38,552 nt of DNA from Lentisphaeria bacterium (GTDB lineage: Bacteria > Verrucomicrobiota > Lentisphaeria > Victivallales > UBA1829). The notes below the pieces were generated by a model. It saw only the letters and a program-made list of their open reading frames with translations, made no database searches and was not told where the DNA came from. A program made the translations under genes and the position numbers. The stretch lies in contig JAFXUM010000190.1 in assembly GCA_017524965.1 (NCBI GenBank), forward strand, positions 1 to 38,552, given 5' to 3'. The first letter of the stretch is position 1, and every line of letters starts with the position of its first letter. Positions 23,528-31,911 of this stretch are shown in pieces.

Positions 23528-23556
23528 ATTATAATGCAGAAAAGGCAGAAAGTCAA
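23528..23556 (-). promoter_or_regulatory. Strong promoter of the GH31 gene
   Basis: TTGACT (23556-23551), a 17-nt spacer and a perfect TATAAT (23533-23528) lie about 55 nt upstream of the start. Confidence 0.85.
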
Positions 23557-23667
23557 CCTCATTTTTCCAAAAAAACGAAGTTTCCGAAAAAGTCCCGCAA
23601 AGTCCGCAATAATCCGCGAGTTCGGTTTTCCCGGACTGATGCGCGTTTCACGGCTTTCCGCGCTTTC

Positions 23668-23687
23668 GGCGGAAGCGTCATTCCGCC
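23668..23687 (-). terminator. Hairpin after the U32-like gene
   Basis: GGCGGAA and TTCCGCC form a perfect 7-bp stem with a 6-base loop just after the stop codon. No T-run follows, so it may be a stabilising 3' end rather than an intrinsic terminator. Confidence 0.4.
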
Positions 23688-23691
23688 GCGG

Positions 23692-24840
23692 TCATTTGAA
23701 ACCCGGACTCAGTTCGAGCTGACCGGACGGCTTCCGTTCAGGGGCTTTCAGGTAGGTGTTATTGGTGAAGGAGAGGGAGGACGCACGCACGTCATAGTCG
23801 ACGTCGTATTTCAGCGTATTCCGCAGGATCTCCTCGCATTTGCCGCAGTGCGTGCAGTTTTCCGCGCATTTCGCCGCGATGCCGCCGGTGACCCAGTCGG
23901 AGGGGAACGATTTGTTGTCAATCCTGTACGGACGGAAGAACGCGCCCGGATACGGATCCATCAGGCGGAGCAGATTGCCGTCGTAGGTCCCGCTCAAATA
24001 TGCCTCCACGATCTCGAACGGATAGCGGACCTGGCGGGTGGAAAGCTTGATCGACTCGAGTTCCGGCTCGAAAACATGGACGTCTTCCGGGCGTATCCAG
24101 GAACAGCGCAGGAAATCGGCGGGATGCCCGCTTTTGAAAACGGTGCGGCAGATGAAATCCAGTCCCTGGGCATACATTTCGGGGAGCGCTCCATAGAAAT
24201 CGTGGGCGTGAAGCGTTTCATGAAAGACCTGCCACGGACAGTTCCGCACGCAGCCGCTGTTCACCAGCATGCAGAGTTTTTTGCCGTGGTCCCTGCACCA
24301 GGCCGCCATGCCGCGGAACGTCGGCAGGTCCCGCTGGACGTCACGGCAGATGTAGTAGGAATCGAACAGCGGCGCGAGGTATTCGAACGCCAGCGTGTTT
24401 CGCAGACGCATGCTGACGGACGCCCGGATCTCGATGTCGGGGAATTCGACCTTGAAAAGCTTTGCGATGTACGGCGACGTGGTCGTGACGATTTCGGGAT
24501 AAAGACCCGCCGAGGCCAGGCGCTCCACGATGCCGGTGAGCTGATGCCGCTGATCCGCCGTACACGCTTTTTCTCCGTAGCATGTGGCGTTCGCCAGCAG
24601 ATCCAGTTTCATCCCGTGTTCGCGGCAGCACTGCAGATCGGAGATGATGCGTTCCTCCTCGTTCTCCTTTCTGAGCCCGGTCGGGCGTCCGTTCAGAAGT
24701 CCCGGCCAGGCGAAATAGACCTCGCGGAGTCTGGACGCATAGCGTTTGGCCAGTTCGGCGAACGACTGCGGATCGTCCGGTTTTTTCGTCAGAAAATGGC
24801 CGACGGCGAATTTTGTTCTTTTTTCGGTCTCTGTATTCAT
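23692..24840 (-). CDS. U32-like TIM-barrel protein with a cysteine cluster
   Basis: A 382-residue cytoplasmic protein that resembles the U32 'collagenase-like' superfamily: a barrel with LDLLANATCYGEKA, VTTTSPYIAKLF, IRASVSMRL and a cysteine motif LVNSGCVRNCPW (C197, C201). A C-terminal C325-x3-C329-x2-C332-x2-C335 cluster could bind iron-sulfur or zinc. Characterised relatives act in rRNA/tRNA hydroxylation or ubiquinone synthesis, so 'peptidase' is doubtful. The classic U32 signature is not intact. The ATG at 24840 starts the conserved part but lacks a clear ribosome-binding site; one at 24894 would add 18 residues. Third gene of the PEP-CTERM/TPR operon. Confidence 0.6.
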   Translation of the reverse strand: MNTETEKRTKFAVGHFLTKKPDDPQSFAELAKRYASRLREVYFAWPGLLNGRPTGLRKENEEERIISDLQCCREHGMKLDLLANATCYGEKACTADQRHQLTGIVERLASAGLYPEIVTTTSPYIAKLFKVEFPDIEIRASVSMRLRNTLAFEYLAPLFDSYYICRDVQRDLPTFRGMAAWCRDHGKKLCMLVNSGCVRNCPWQVFHETLHAHDFYGALPEMYAQGLDFICRTVFKSGHPADFLRCSWIRPEDVHVFEPELESIKLSTRQVRYPFEIVEAYLSGTYDGNLLRLMDPYPGAFFRPYRIDNKSFPSDWVTGGIAAKCAENCTHCGKCEEILRNTLKYDVDYDVRASSLSFTNNTYLKAPERKPSGQLELSPGFK

Positions 24841-24921
24841 TTTCAGCAAAACGGAGGAATCGGTCCCGCCTGATCCATGCTCACGGCCGCACATTTTCCA
24901 TAAAACGACTCCGCCCCGGAT

Positions 24922-27528
24922 TCATTTCCCGCTGCCGCCGACCGATTCGTGACGGCGGATCCGCTGGATCTTTTCCGCATACTCCAGACCTTCCCTGTCC
25001 TCGGGGAAATAGATCAGGAGATACTTGACATTATCCTGAGCGGAAAGATAGCGCTCCTTGGCGAAATCGGCCTTGATCTGCGCACGGACCGCCCTGGACC
25101 AGAGGTCAAGCATCTTCTCCGGGAAGGATGCCATGTATTGCGGGAATTTGAGCACATCAACGGCGTCCTGATACTGCCCGGCCTCGAAAAGGCGCTTTCC
25201 GTAGATATACCGCGACAGCAGGTCGTTCCGGTTCTCCTCCCACGCCGTCCGGGCACAGGCAAGCGCATTGTCCGCGTCGCCTTTCCCCCGGTACAACTCG
25301 GAAAGGTTGATATTGACCAGGGCCTTGTCCGGGTAGGTGTTCCGGATGGAAAGATAGCGGTTGAACGCGGCGTCGTTCCGGCCGTTTCCGGCCAGACGGG
25401 ACGCGGCATGGAAGACAAAGAACGGATCGTCCGACGGGCTCTTTTCGAACAGGTCGAGCGCCTGGTCCTTTTTCCCCTCGGAAAGAAGGATTTCGGCCCG
25501 GACGAACGGGATCGCCATGCGGTTCGGGGAATCCGCCGGAAGGTTTTCGAGCCATTTCCCGAACGATTTCAGGGAATCGGAATAGCCGTTTTCGGCGCAG
25601 TACTCGAAATAAACATAGACCATGAAGCCGTCTTTTTCCTGCTCGACGATCAACCGGAATTCCTTCTGGGCATCTTCCTTGCGTCCGAGCTGGTCCAGCG
25701 CGAGCATGTGCAGGATCCGCATGGTCCTGCGGGTCTTTTCCGGAACGCCGTCCAGCTCATTGAACTCGGAAATATACTCCATGGTGCGGGCGGGCTGTTT
25801 CCGGGACAGGGAATACTCCGCCGCGATCTTCAGCAGGACCGGGTCGCCGGGGAAGGTCTTCAGCGCGGCCTGAAGTTCATCTCCGGTCATGATGTTTCGC
25901 TTGTAATGGTCAAGCAGGATGATGCGCCGGAGAAACGAGACGTCGTCGTCCGGTGTCTCGATCAGGGCGGCGATCCCGGCATACATGGTCAGGAGATCGG
26001 GATCGTTGACGGAATCCGTCCCGGCCTTGACCGTAAGATACTGAAGAGCCGCTGTCCGGGCGCGCGCCTGAAAATCCATGAAGGAACCGCCTTTCATGAT
26101 CTTTCCCAGCGTCAGCTGGATGTCCTTCGGGGAATCGATATGGATCGCCATCTGGAGTTTTATGAGGGAGGAAAGCGGCGTTTCGATCGTGGACCCGGAT
26201 TCCAGCATCGCAGTCTGAAGACGTTCGTTGTCCCCGTCGTTGAACGCGGTCAGGGCATCCAGGTACGAAGCGATCACTTTCGACTGGCGGCCGCGCAGAC
26301 GGCGGATCCTGTCCGCCAGAGGCGGGATCAGTTCCGGCTGACCGTTCAGGACGCAGCTTTCCCCGTACAGGACCGGCATGGACGCATTGACACGGCTTTT
26401 CAGGAATTCGTCGCAAATGCGGATCACGTCGTCGAAACGTTCGTGCAGGAAATAATAGTTGGCAAGCAGAGGCGCGCCCGCGTAGTCGTTCAGCTCGACG
26501 GCCTCCAGCAGAAGACGTTCCATCTTTTCGTCCGATTCGCGGTCGTGCTGTTTTGAAAGGAAATACAGCAGGACATTGCCCATTTCAAACCGGACCTGCG
26601 GATCCTTGATCTGGTCGAGGGAGGCAAGATGGTTCTGCATCTGCTCCTTGTTCATCTCGGCGCCGTTCAGCAGCAGATCGGCGAAGCGCCCCCGTTCCGA
26701 TTCGGTGAAATACTTCGGATTCGCTTTCTTCCTCTCCGCGTAGAAGCTTTTCCCGTTCGACACATGCCCGGAATGCAGCGCCGCGATCAGATAGAGCGCG
26801 CCTTCTTCCGGCGGCAGGTCGGGATTCTCCATGACTTTCAGGTTGAGAATGGAGTAGATCGAGCCGAAGTTTCTGGCGCGGAACGCGCTTTCCAGGAAAT
26901 CGTGGAAATACTCCTCGTTCAGCGGATTCAGGCGCATGATCCTCTGACGGAAAAACGACTCGTTGCCCCAGTCGCGGTAATGACGGTAGATGTCCGCCAT
27001 CGCCGCCACCGCGTCCTCTTTGTTCGGGTCTTCGTTGATCACCTTGATAAACAGGTCTTTTGCGGCCTCGTATTCGCCCGCCTCGTACAAGGCGGAAGCC
27101 CGCGCGTAGTCCCTGTATTTGCCGATGTCCCTCAGCGCGTAATACAGACTGCCGCAGATGCAGAGCAGGACGACCAGGAAAAAGAGACTCAGGATCAGGA
27201 TGCGTTTCGGAGTCAGACGGATGCCGCCGACCTTGACGCTCCGGACGATCTTCTTTTTCTCGTTCTTTTCATGGTCGAAAAGCATGGAAAAACGGGGATC
27301 GTTCCGGTACATCTCCTCAAGTTCCGCGCGGCTCAGGCGCTGCGAGGACGACACCTGCTCGTTGTCCCCGGCGTTCTCCCCGCTGTCTTCGGGGACGCCG
27401 TGCGCTTCATCTCCGGGAGTGTTTCCTCCGGCGACAGAAACAGAGTACCGGTTTTCATCCCGGTACTCTTCCTTCAAATCGGCGGACGCCGGTCCGCCCT
27501 TTCTGTCTTTTTCGGGTTCTCCGCTCAT
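24922..27528 (-). CDS. Large membrane-anchored TPR-repeat protein
   Basis: An 868-residue protein with a charged, probably cytoplasmic N-terminal region (1-107), one membrane helix (about 109-131) and a long helical-repeat domain (about 140-860) of TPR type, clearest at YEAGEYEAAKDLFIKVINEDPN and near the end at LFEAGQYQDAVDVLKF. The N-terminal region contains a short repeated motif, EEYRDENRYSV (20-30) and EEMYRNDPRFSM (71-82). Its ATG overlaps the stop of the PEP-CTERM gene (ATGA), so the two are translationally coupled. TPR proteins of this design scaffold export or polysaccharide assembly machinery; a link to surface-protein sorting is inference. Confidence 0.8.
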   Translation of the reverse strand: MSGEPEKDRKGGPASADLKEEYRDENRYSVSVAGGNTPGDEAHGVPEDSGENAGDNEQVSSSQRLSRAELEEMYRNDPRFSMLFDHEKNEKKKIVRSVKVGGIRLTPKRILILSLFFLVVLLCICGSLYYALRDIGKYRDYARASALYEAGEYEAAKDLFIKVINEDPNKEDAVAAMADIYRHYRDWGNESFFRQRIMRLNPLNEEYFHDFLESAFRARNFGSIYSILNLKVMENPDLPPEEGALYLIAALHSGHVSNGKSFYAERKKANPKYFTESERGRFADLLLNGAEMNKEQMQNHLASLDQIKDPQVRFEMGNVLLYFLSKQHDRESDEKMERLLLEAVELNDYAGAPLLANYYFLHERFDDVIRICDEFLKSRVNASMPVLYGESCVLNGQPELIPPLADRIRRLRGRQSKVIASYLDALTAFNDGDNERLQTAMLESGSTIETPLSSLIKLQMAIHIDSPKDIQLTLGKIMKGGSFMDFQARARTAALQYLTVKAGTDSVNDPDLLTMYAGIAALIETPDDDVSFLRRIILLDHYKRNIMTGDELQAALKTFPGDPVLLKIAAEYSLSRKQPARTMEYISEFNELDGVPEKTRRTMRILHMLALDQLGRKEDAQKEFRLIVEQEKDGFMVYVYFEYCAENGYSDSLKSFGKWLENLPADSPNRMAIPFVRAEILLSEGKKDQALDLFEKSPSDDPFFVFHAASRLAGNGRNDAAFNRYLSIRNTYPDKALVNINLSELYRGKGDADNALACARTAWEENRNDLLSRYIYGKRLFEAGQYQDAVDVLKFPQYMASFPEKMLDLWSRAVRAQIKADFAKERYLSAQDNVKYLLIYFPEDREGLEYAEKIQRIRRHESVGGSGK

Positions 27529-28181
27529 GCCTGTACGGCGCCGACGGCACGGCGTCTGCGGTTACGGTAGAGCAGGAACACGGCGCCTGCGCCAAGGGCC
27601 ACGAGCAAAGACACCGTGGAAGCGGGCAGAGGTTCGCCGATGACGAGGATCTCGATCGTGCCGTCGAAAGGCTTTTCCGAGAAGTCAAGCTGGAAGAACC
27701 CGTCCGCATTGTATCCGGCATAGTATCCGGGATCGGCCGCGACGTTGAGCGAAACCGTACTGCCCGAGAAATCGGAGCCGTTCGCATTGGAGCCGTATCC
27801 GAAACGGATGGTGTCGTCCTTGTTGAACTTTCCGAGGGAGATCGAGGCAAGCTGCTCATTGTCGAGAGAAACGACCTCGGCATCGTTCATGGCGTCCTTC
27901 AGGGAAACAAATTCGCTCCCGTTCCGAAGATATCCGAAATCCTTGTTGTTTTCGTTCTGGGACGCCTGCGCCAGATTGTCCTTCAGGGACACATCGGACG
28001 AACCCATGACAAGAAGCTTCAGGTTTTCGGACACGCTGGAAGACAGCTGGCCGTCCTGAAAAGAAACTTTTCCCAGGGCGGTATAGTTTTCGGGCGCGGC
28101 TTCTTCATCGGCCGCGGAAACGGCCAGTCCGCCAAAGGAAAGAGCAAGTGCGAGAGCAGCGGCAAATAATGTTTTGTTCAT
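27525..28181 (-). CDS. PEP-CTERM-like sorted surface protein
   Basis: A 218-residue secreted protein: signal peptide (about 1-22, ending VSAA), a beta-rich Ser/Asn/Asp-rich body, and a C-terminal tripartite sorting tail with an EPLPAS motif, a hydrophobic helix and an RNRRRR basic cluster. That tail is the PEP-CTERM arrangement recognised by exosortases, with a somewhat atypical motif. The start at 28181 has AGGAG ten bases upstream. The body has no family I recognise. It is first in an operon with the TPR and U32-like genes. No exosortase lies in this window. Confidence 0.75.
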   Translation of the reverse strand: MNKTLFAAALALALSFGGLAVSAADEEAAPENYTALGKVSFQDGQLSSSVSENLKLLVMGSSDVSLKDNLAQASQNENNKDFGYLRNGSEFVSLKDAMNDAEVVSLDNEQLASISLGKFNKDDTIRFGYGSNANGSDFSGSTVSLNVAADPGYYAGYNADGFFQLDFSEKPFDGTIEILVIGEPLPASTVSLLVALGAGAVFLLYRNRRRRAVGAVQA

Positions 28182-28298
28182 GTTTTTCTTCTCCTGTTCA
28201 GATGCCGGATACGCCTGTTTCAAATCCCGGCGTCATCCGGCGGACAGACTTCACTGTCTGCGGGTTGCTGTCTAAAAAACAAAAAAACGTTGTCCGTA

Positions 28299-28326
28299 AA
28301 AATAGCTCTTTTTTTCTATTTTTCAA
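28299..28326 (-). promoter_or_regulatory. Promoter of the PEP-CTERM/TPR/U32 operon
   Basis: TTGAAA (28326-28321) and TATTTT (28304-28299) are 16 nt apart on the minus strand, about 118 nt upstream of the start codon. Confidence 0.55.
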
Positions 28327-28349
28327 GTATTCCCGTTAGAAATTAATCC

Positions 28350-28386
28350 AAAAAAACGAAAAAAAGATGCGGTTCGAGGCGGAACG
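28350..28386 (-). terminator. Weak terminator after the anti-sigma gene
   Basis: A short GTTC/GAAC stem is followed on the minus strand by two T7 runs separated by CG. The stem is only four pairs, but the T-tracts are strong. Confidence 0.35.
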
Positions 28387-28392
28387 GGAAAA

Positions 28393-29292
28393 TCACTCGC
28401 AGAAGAACTCGAACCGGAGGAACACCGGACCGTCGTCGCCGGAGGAAGGTTCTCCGCGCAACAGGAACAGCTCGAACGCGCCGTCCGTTTTCGTCATGCT
28501 CATGTCGAACATGCCGGCGGATTCCAGGCGGATGGTGGTGAAAAGCGAATTGCCGCGGCTTTCCGTATCGACCGAGACGCCCGGCACGTCCAGCGCGGTC
28601 AGGTCGCGCCGGATCGACTCCAGCATGCGCATGGCGTCGAACGCGGGATCCCCGTGAAGGGGTATCCGCCGCATCCCGCCGTCGTCGGCCCCGAAGAAAA
28701 ACGGAACGGGGATGCGTTCGTCCTCGGGGATCGCGTCAAGCTCGGCGGGGATCAGCGCCGGATCGATGTCGATCGCATATTTCCGTTCCGTGGGCGAGTT
28801 GGAAACGAGACGCGCCCGGACATAGTCGCCGGGGTCCGGCTCCGCGGCAAACGTTCTCACTGGCAGGGAGGAAGGACGCCCGGGCTCGGCAGAGACGACG
28901 TGCGGACGCGCGTTCTTCGTCCGGTTCGCATCCATCTGGTCCATCAGGAGATACACGAAGAATCCGCTCAGGATGAACAGCGCGGCGATGCGGAAGATCC
29001 AGGCCGCGCGGGAGTCGGAGAAATCGCGTTCGCGGGGGGCGACGGGCGGGAGTCCGGCGGATTCCGCACGGACATACGCCGCGATCCGGGCGTTCATGCC
29101 GGGATCCGGCTCGGACGCGACGGCGCGCGACAAAGCTCCGCGGATCGTTTCGTAATCCGCGAGCCGCCGCACGCAGTCCGGACACGAACCGAGGTGCGCG
29201 CGTACAGACTCGTCCGGCTTGTGTTCGCCGTCGAACACCGCCGATATCGTTTCCAAATCCGGGCAGCCGGGAGAAGTCGCCTTATCGTTCAT
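28393..29292 (-). CDS. Anti-sigma factor with zinc-finger (ZAS-like) domain
   Basis: A 299-residue single-pass membrane protein. The N-terminal cytoplasmic part carries the H33-x3-C37-x2-C40 motif of the zinc anti-sigma domain, a membrane helix follows (about 98-117), and the C-terminal part (about 120-299) is extracytoplasmic. That part has no family I recognise and may sense an envelope signal. The gene follows its ECF sigma gene by 44 nt, the standard pairing, so it should hold that sigma factor inactive until a signal arrives. Confidence 0.85.
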   Translation of the reverse strand: MNDKATSPGCPDLETISAVFDGEHKPDESVRAHLGSCPDCVRRLADYETIRGALSRAVASEPDPGMNARIAAYVRAESAGLPPVAPRERDFSDSRAAWIFRIAALFILSGFFVYLLMDQMDANRTKNARPHVVSAEPGRPSSLPVRTFAAEPDPGDYVRARLVSNSPTERKYAIDIDPALIPAELDAIPEDERIPVPFFFGADDGGMRRIPLHGDPAFDAMRMLESIRRDLTALDVPGVSVDTESRGNSLFTTIRLESAGMFDMSMTKTDGAFELFLLRGEPSSGDDGPVFLRFEFFCE

Positions 29293-29336
29293 TTCTTTGC
29301 CTCAAATGGGGGTTGCGGCTGTTGAAGCTGTCGAAC

Positions 29337-29966
29337 CTATTGTTGAACGCCGCCCGGGGACGGGAGGATCCCGACGGCGGCGAGGTAATCGCGGAGCATT
29401 TCGCGGCCGCGCGACAGCCGGGATTTCACGGTCCCGACCTTGCAGTCCAGTTTCTGCGCGATCTCCTCGTACGGCATGTCGTTCACGTGCCGCAGCACCA
29501 TGGTCTCGCGGAGATTGTACGGCAGGCTGTTCAATGCTTTCATGATATTCGTTCCGATTTCGTTCTGTTCCAGGACCAGGTCCGGTTCCATCCGGCGGTC
29601 CGGCACGTCTTGTTCGTTTCCCGGACCGGAATCGTCGTCGGGGCCGTCTCCGGCGGTCAGGCTCACGTTCAGGCCGCTTCCGCGCCGGTGGTTCCACTGG
29701 TACTTGTTCCGGGCCAGGTTCAGGGTGATGCGATGAAGCCAGGTCTCCAGGCTCGAATCGCCGCGGAACGCCTGCAGAGCGCGGTACGCACGCAGAAACG
29801 TATCCTGCACGACCTCCTCGGCGTCCTGACGGGACCCGAGTATCGCGTAGGCCACTTTGTACAGCTTCGCGGAGTACAGCCCGATCAGGCCGTCGAACGC
29901 GGTGTCGTCGCCGCTTCGGAAGGCCTTCAGGAGCGCCTCTTCACGAGTCTTCTGTTCCTGTTCCAT
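29337..29966 (-). CDS. ECF-type RNA polymerase sigma factor (RpoE-like)
   Basis: A 209-residue sigma factor. Region 2 (about 20-90) has AFDGLIGLYSAKLYKVAYAI and DAEEVVQDTFLRAY; region 4 (about 145-195) has the helix-turn-helix MPYEEIAQKLDCKVGTVKSRLSRGRE. A Gly/Asp-rich linker (about 100-125) lies between. It is co-transcribed with a zinc-type anti-sigma factor and may start from a promoter of its own type at 29987-30011. It probably controls an envelope response. There is nothing to show the regulon, but the promoter motif could be used to look for it. Confidence 0.94.
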   Translation of the reverse strand: MEQEQKTREEALLKAFRSGDDTAFDGLIGLYSAKLYKVAYAILGSRQDAEEVVQDTFLRAYRALQAFRGDSSLETWLHRITLNLARNKYQWNHRRGSGLNVSLTAGDGPDDDSGPGNEQDVPDRRMEPDLVLEQNEIGTNIMKALNSLPYNLRETMVLRHVNDMPYEEIAQKLDCKVGTVKSRLSRGREMLRDYLAAVGILPSPGGVQQ

Positions 29967-29986
29967 CGCTGTCCCTGTGTTTTACA

Positions 29987-30011
29987 GACAATTCATTTGC
30001 CGTTTTGTTCC
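29987..30011 (-). promoter_or_regulatory. Putative autoregulated ECF promoter
   Basis: GGAAC (30011-30007) is followed after 17 nt by GTCTG (GTC at 29989-29987) on the minus strand, like the GGAAC-N16/17-GTC sites of RpoE-type sigma factors. It lies 21 nt upstream of the sigma gene start. No good sigma-70 site was seen in the same gap. Confidence 0.45.
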
Positions 30012-30060
30012 GCGAAATCTGCATTTTTTCCGCTTTTTCCCGCGAAATGCCCGGAAAAAC

Positions 30061-30666
30061 TTATTTCCGTTTCATTTCCCGGCGGTATTTCCGGATCTTT
30101 TCCAGCACCTCGTCGCGCATCTTGAACGCGTCCTTCAGGAAATCGTCGCGGATCGCGTCCGGGAACTTCTCGTATTCGCCGATCAGCTCGTTGAGGTCGG
30201 CGAGGAACCGCTTCGTGAGCGCGATGCGGAACGTGACGAGTTCGCCGTCCTCCAGACGCAGCACGTCCAGAGACCGCGCCATCAGTTTCCCGAGCAGCGT
30301 CAGCGCCCGCATCATGGCGCGCGCGGCGTCCTGGTCCCGCTCCACGGCGAAATACTCGGTCAGGTCGATCGCCATGTGGGACGCCGCCGTGTACACGTCG
30401 CTGCCGTCGCGGTGCCGCACGAAATCCTCCTCCGGCACGTCGTCGTAATCGTCGTCATCGTAGTCGTCCTGCGGCGCGTCGAAATCGTCGTCCCAGGAGG
30501 ATCCGCGTCTGCGGATGCGCTTCGAGATGACTTTGTCCTCGTCCGGGAGGTCGATGTAGCGCGGGAGTTCGACGAGGTAGTCGTGGACCCGGTCGTCGTC
30601 CTTGCGGATCTCCTTCTCCCATTCGAATTCGTCGCGGTAATCGCCGTCGTTGAAGGGGTCGGTCAT
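30061..30666 (-). CDS. Acidic protein of unknown function downstream of rsfS
   Basis: A 201-residue soluble protein. The N-terminal half is very acidic (an Asp/Tyr-rich stretch near residues 58-82), and the C-terminal half is a helical region rich in Lys, Arg and Leu, ending in a basic tail. I recognise no family. The ATG overlaps the rsfS stop (ATGA), so the two are translationally coupled. The longer reading frame that runs back through rsfS in another frame is not real. Coupling to a ribosome-silencing factor hints at a ribosome or RNA link, but nothing in the sequence proves it. Confidence 0.75.
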   Translation of the reverse strand: MTDPFNDGDYRDEFEWEKEIRKDDDRVHDYLVELPRYIDLPDEDKVISKRIRRRGSSWDDDFDAPQDDYDDDDYDDVPEEDFVRHRDGSDVYTAASHMAIDLTEYFAVERDQDAARAMMRALTLLGKLMARSLDVLRLEDGELVTFRIALTKRFLADLNELIGEYEKFPDAIRDDFLKDAFKMRDEVLEKIRKYRREMKRK

Positions 30667-31133
30667 TCGTCTGCTCCGGAGCCGATGCCCTTTTCGGCCT
30701 GTTTCCGGCGGGCGGCGGCCAGCTTTTCGTGTTCCGCGTCCAGCTTCGCCATGGCGTCGAAACTCGGCACGTCGCCCCAGAGCTGTTCCAGCTGGTAACG
30801 GTCGCGCGTCTCGTTCGTCATGATGTGGATCAGCAGGAATCCGTAGTCCACGATGATCCACTGGCTTTGCGGCGTGCCGTCGACCGTGATCGCATGGATG
30901 CCGAATTCCTCGCGCACTGCCCGCTGGATGCGTTCCGCGATGGCGCCGATATGCGGTTCGGAAAGTCCGGTGCAGATCAGGTAGTAGTCGCCGATCGCGC
31001 CGTCCTGTTTGGTCATGTCGAGCCGGAGGATGTGTTCGGCCTTGTGATCGTAGGCTTCCTTTTCGCACAGTTCGATCACTTCCGTCACTTTGAAGTTCAT
31101 TCTCGGCTTTTTCGTTTCCTGTTCGTCGTTCAT
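30663..31133 (-). CDS. rsfS: Ribosome silencing factor RsfS
   Basis: A 156-residue protein of the Iojap/RsfS family, which binds bL14 on the large subunit and blocks subunit joining in starved cells. Family motifs: IGDYYLICTG, QSQWIIVDYGFLLIHIM and YQLEQLWGD. The C-terminal 35 residues are a charged extension beyond the usual fold. It begins 4 nt after the nadD stop, the common nadD-rsfS order, and overlaps the next gene by 4 nt. Confidence 0.95.
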   Translation of the reverse strand: MNDEQETKKPRMNFKVTEVIELCEKEAYDHKAEHILRLDMTKQDGAIGDYYLICTGLSEPHIGAIAERIQRAVREEFGIHAITVDGTPQSQWIIVDYGFLLIHIMTNETRDRYQLEQLWGDVPSFDAMAKLDAEHEKLAAARRKQAEKGIGSGADE

Positions 31134-31137
31134 GTGA

Positions 31138-31776
31138 TTATTCTCCGTTTCTTTGAGGATAAAGTTTGTGTTCTTCGATGTAGTTCAGCACGGGGCCCGG
31201 CAGGAAGTCCCGGCACGCGTCCGCGCCCCGATCAAAAAGGCGCTGCCGCACGGCGGTCGAGCTGGGGTCGAACTCCGGCGCGCCGGTCAGGACACTGTCG
31301 CGAAGCTTTTCGAACAGCTCCGGCGGCCAGACCTTTTTCAGCAGCTCGAAGTCCGCCTCCGCGCCCGGCCTCGGATACGACAGAAACCGGTTTTCGCGCA
31401 CAAGGCGTTCCGCCTCGTACCACAGGTGCAGCTGGTTCAGCGAATCCGTCCCGACCACCCACACGAAATGCTCCGCCGGATACCGTTTCTTCAGGACGTC
31501 CAGCGTGTCGACCGTGTAGGAGGGACCGGGGCGTTCCGCCTCGATCTCGCTCACGCTCATGCCCGGATGCCCCGCGATCGCCGCGCGGAGCATCGCCGCG
31601 CGGTCCGCGAACGGCACGGGCGCAAATCCGTCCTTGTGGGGCGGATGCGGCGCGGGCAGGAAGACGACGCGGCTCACGCGGCCGGTTTTCAGCAGATAAT
31701 CCGCAAGCCCGATGTGCCCGTTGTGAACGGGGTCGAACGTGCCGCCGAAGACGGCTGTCAGGTTTTCTTCACTCAT
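31138..31776 (-). CDS. nadD: Nicotinate-nucleotide adenylyltransferase
   Basis: A 212-residue enzyme that joins ATP and nicotinate mononucleotide to make deamido-NAD in the cytoplasm. It has the nucleotidyltransferase motif GGTFDPVHNGHIGLADYL, then PAPHPPHKDG and the late motif SSTAVRQRL. The length matches the family. It is first in a unit with rsfS and the acidic protein, read from the promoter at 31866-31893. Confidence 0.95.
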   Translation of the reverse strand: MSEENLTAVFGGTFDPVHNGHIGLADYLLKTGRVSRVVFLPAPHPPHKDGFAPVPFADRAAMLRAAIAGHPGMSVSEIEAERPGPSYTVDTLDVLKKRYPAEHFVWVVGTDSLNQLHLWYEAERLVRENRFLSYPRPGAEADFELLKKVWPPELFEKLRDSVLTGAPEFDPSSTAVRQRLFDRGADACRDFLPGPVLNYIEEHKLYPQRNGE

Positions 31777-31822
31777 TCGGGTCTTTTTCGGGGTTCTTTT
31801 TGCGGAAATCTTTCATGCGCGC

Positions 31823-31851
31823 TTGCATTCGGGCAATCCCGCGCGTATTTT
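31823..31851 (+). promoter_or_regulatory. Promoter of cca
   Basis: TTGCAT (31823-31828), a 17-nt spacer and TATTTT (31846-31851) lie 60 nt upstream of cca on the plus strand. The site falls inside the leader of the divergent nadD transcript. Confidence 0.5.
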
Positions 31852-31865
31852 AAATGCACCCTTTA

Positions 31866-31893
31866 AACATAGCAGATTCCGCAAAAAAGACAA
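31866..31893 (-). promoter_or_regulatory. Promoter of nadD
   Basis: TTGTCT (31893-31888), a 16-nt spacer and TATGTT (31871-31866), with TGC just before the -10, lie about 90 nt upstream of nadD. The site falls in the leader of cca. Confidence 0.6.
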
Positions 31894-31911
31894 GCCGCAA
31901 TCCGTTTTTTC

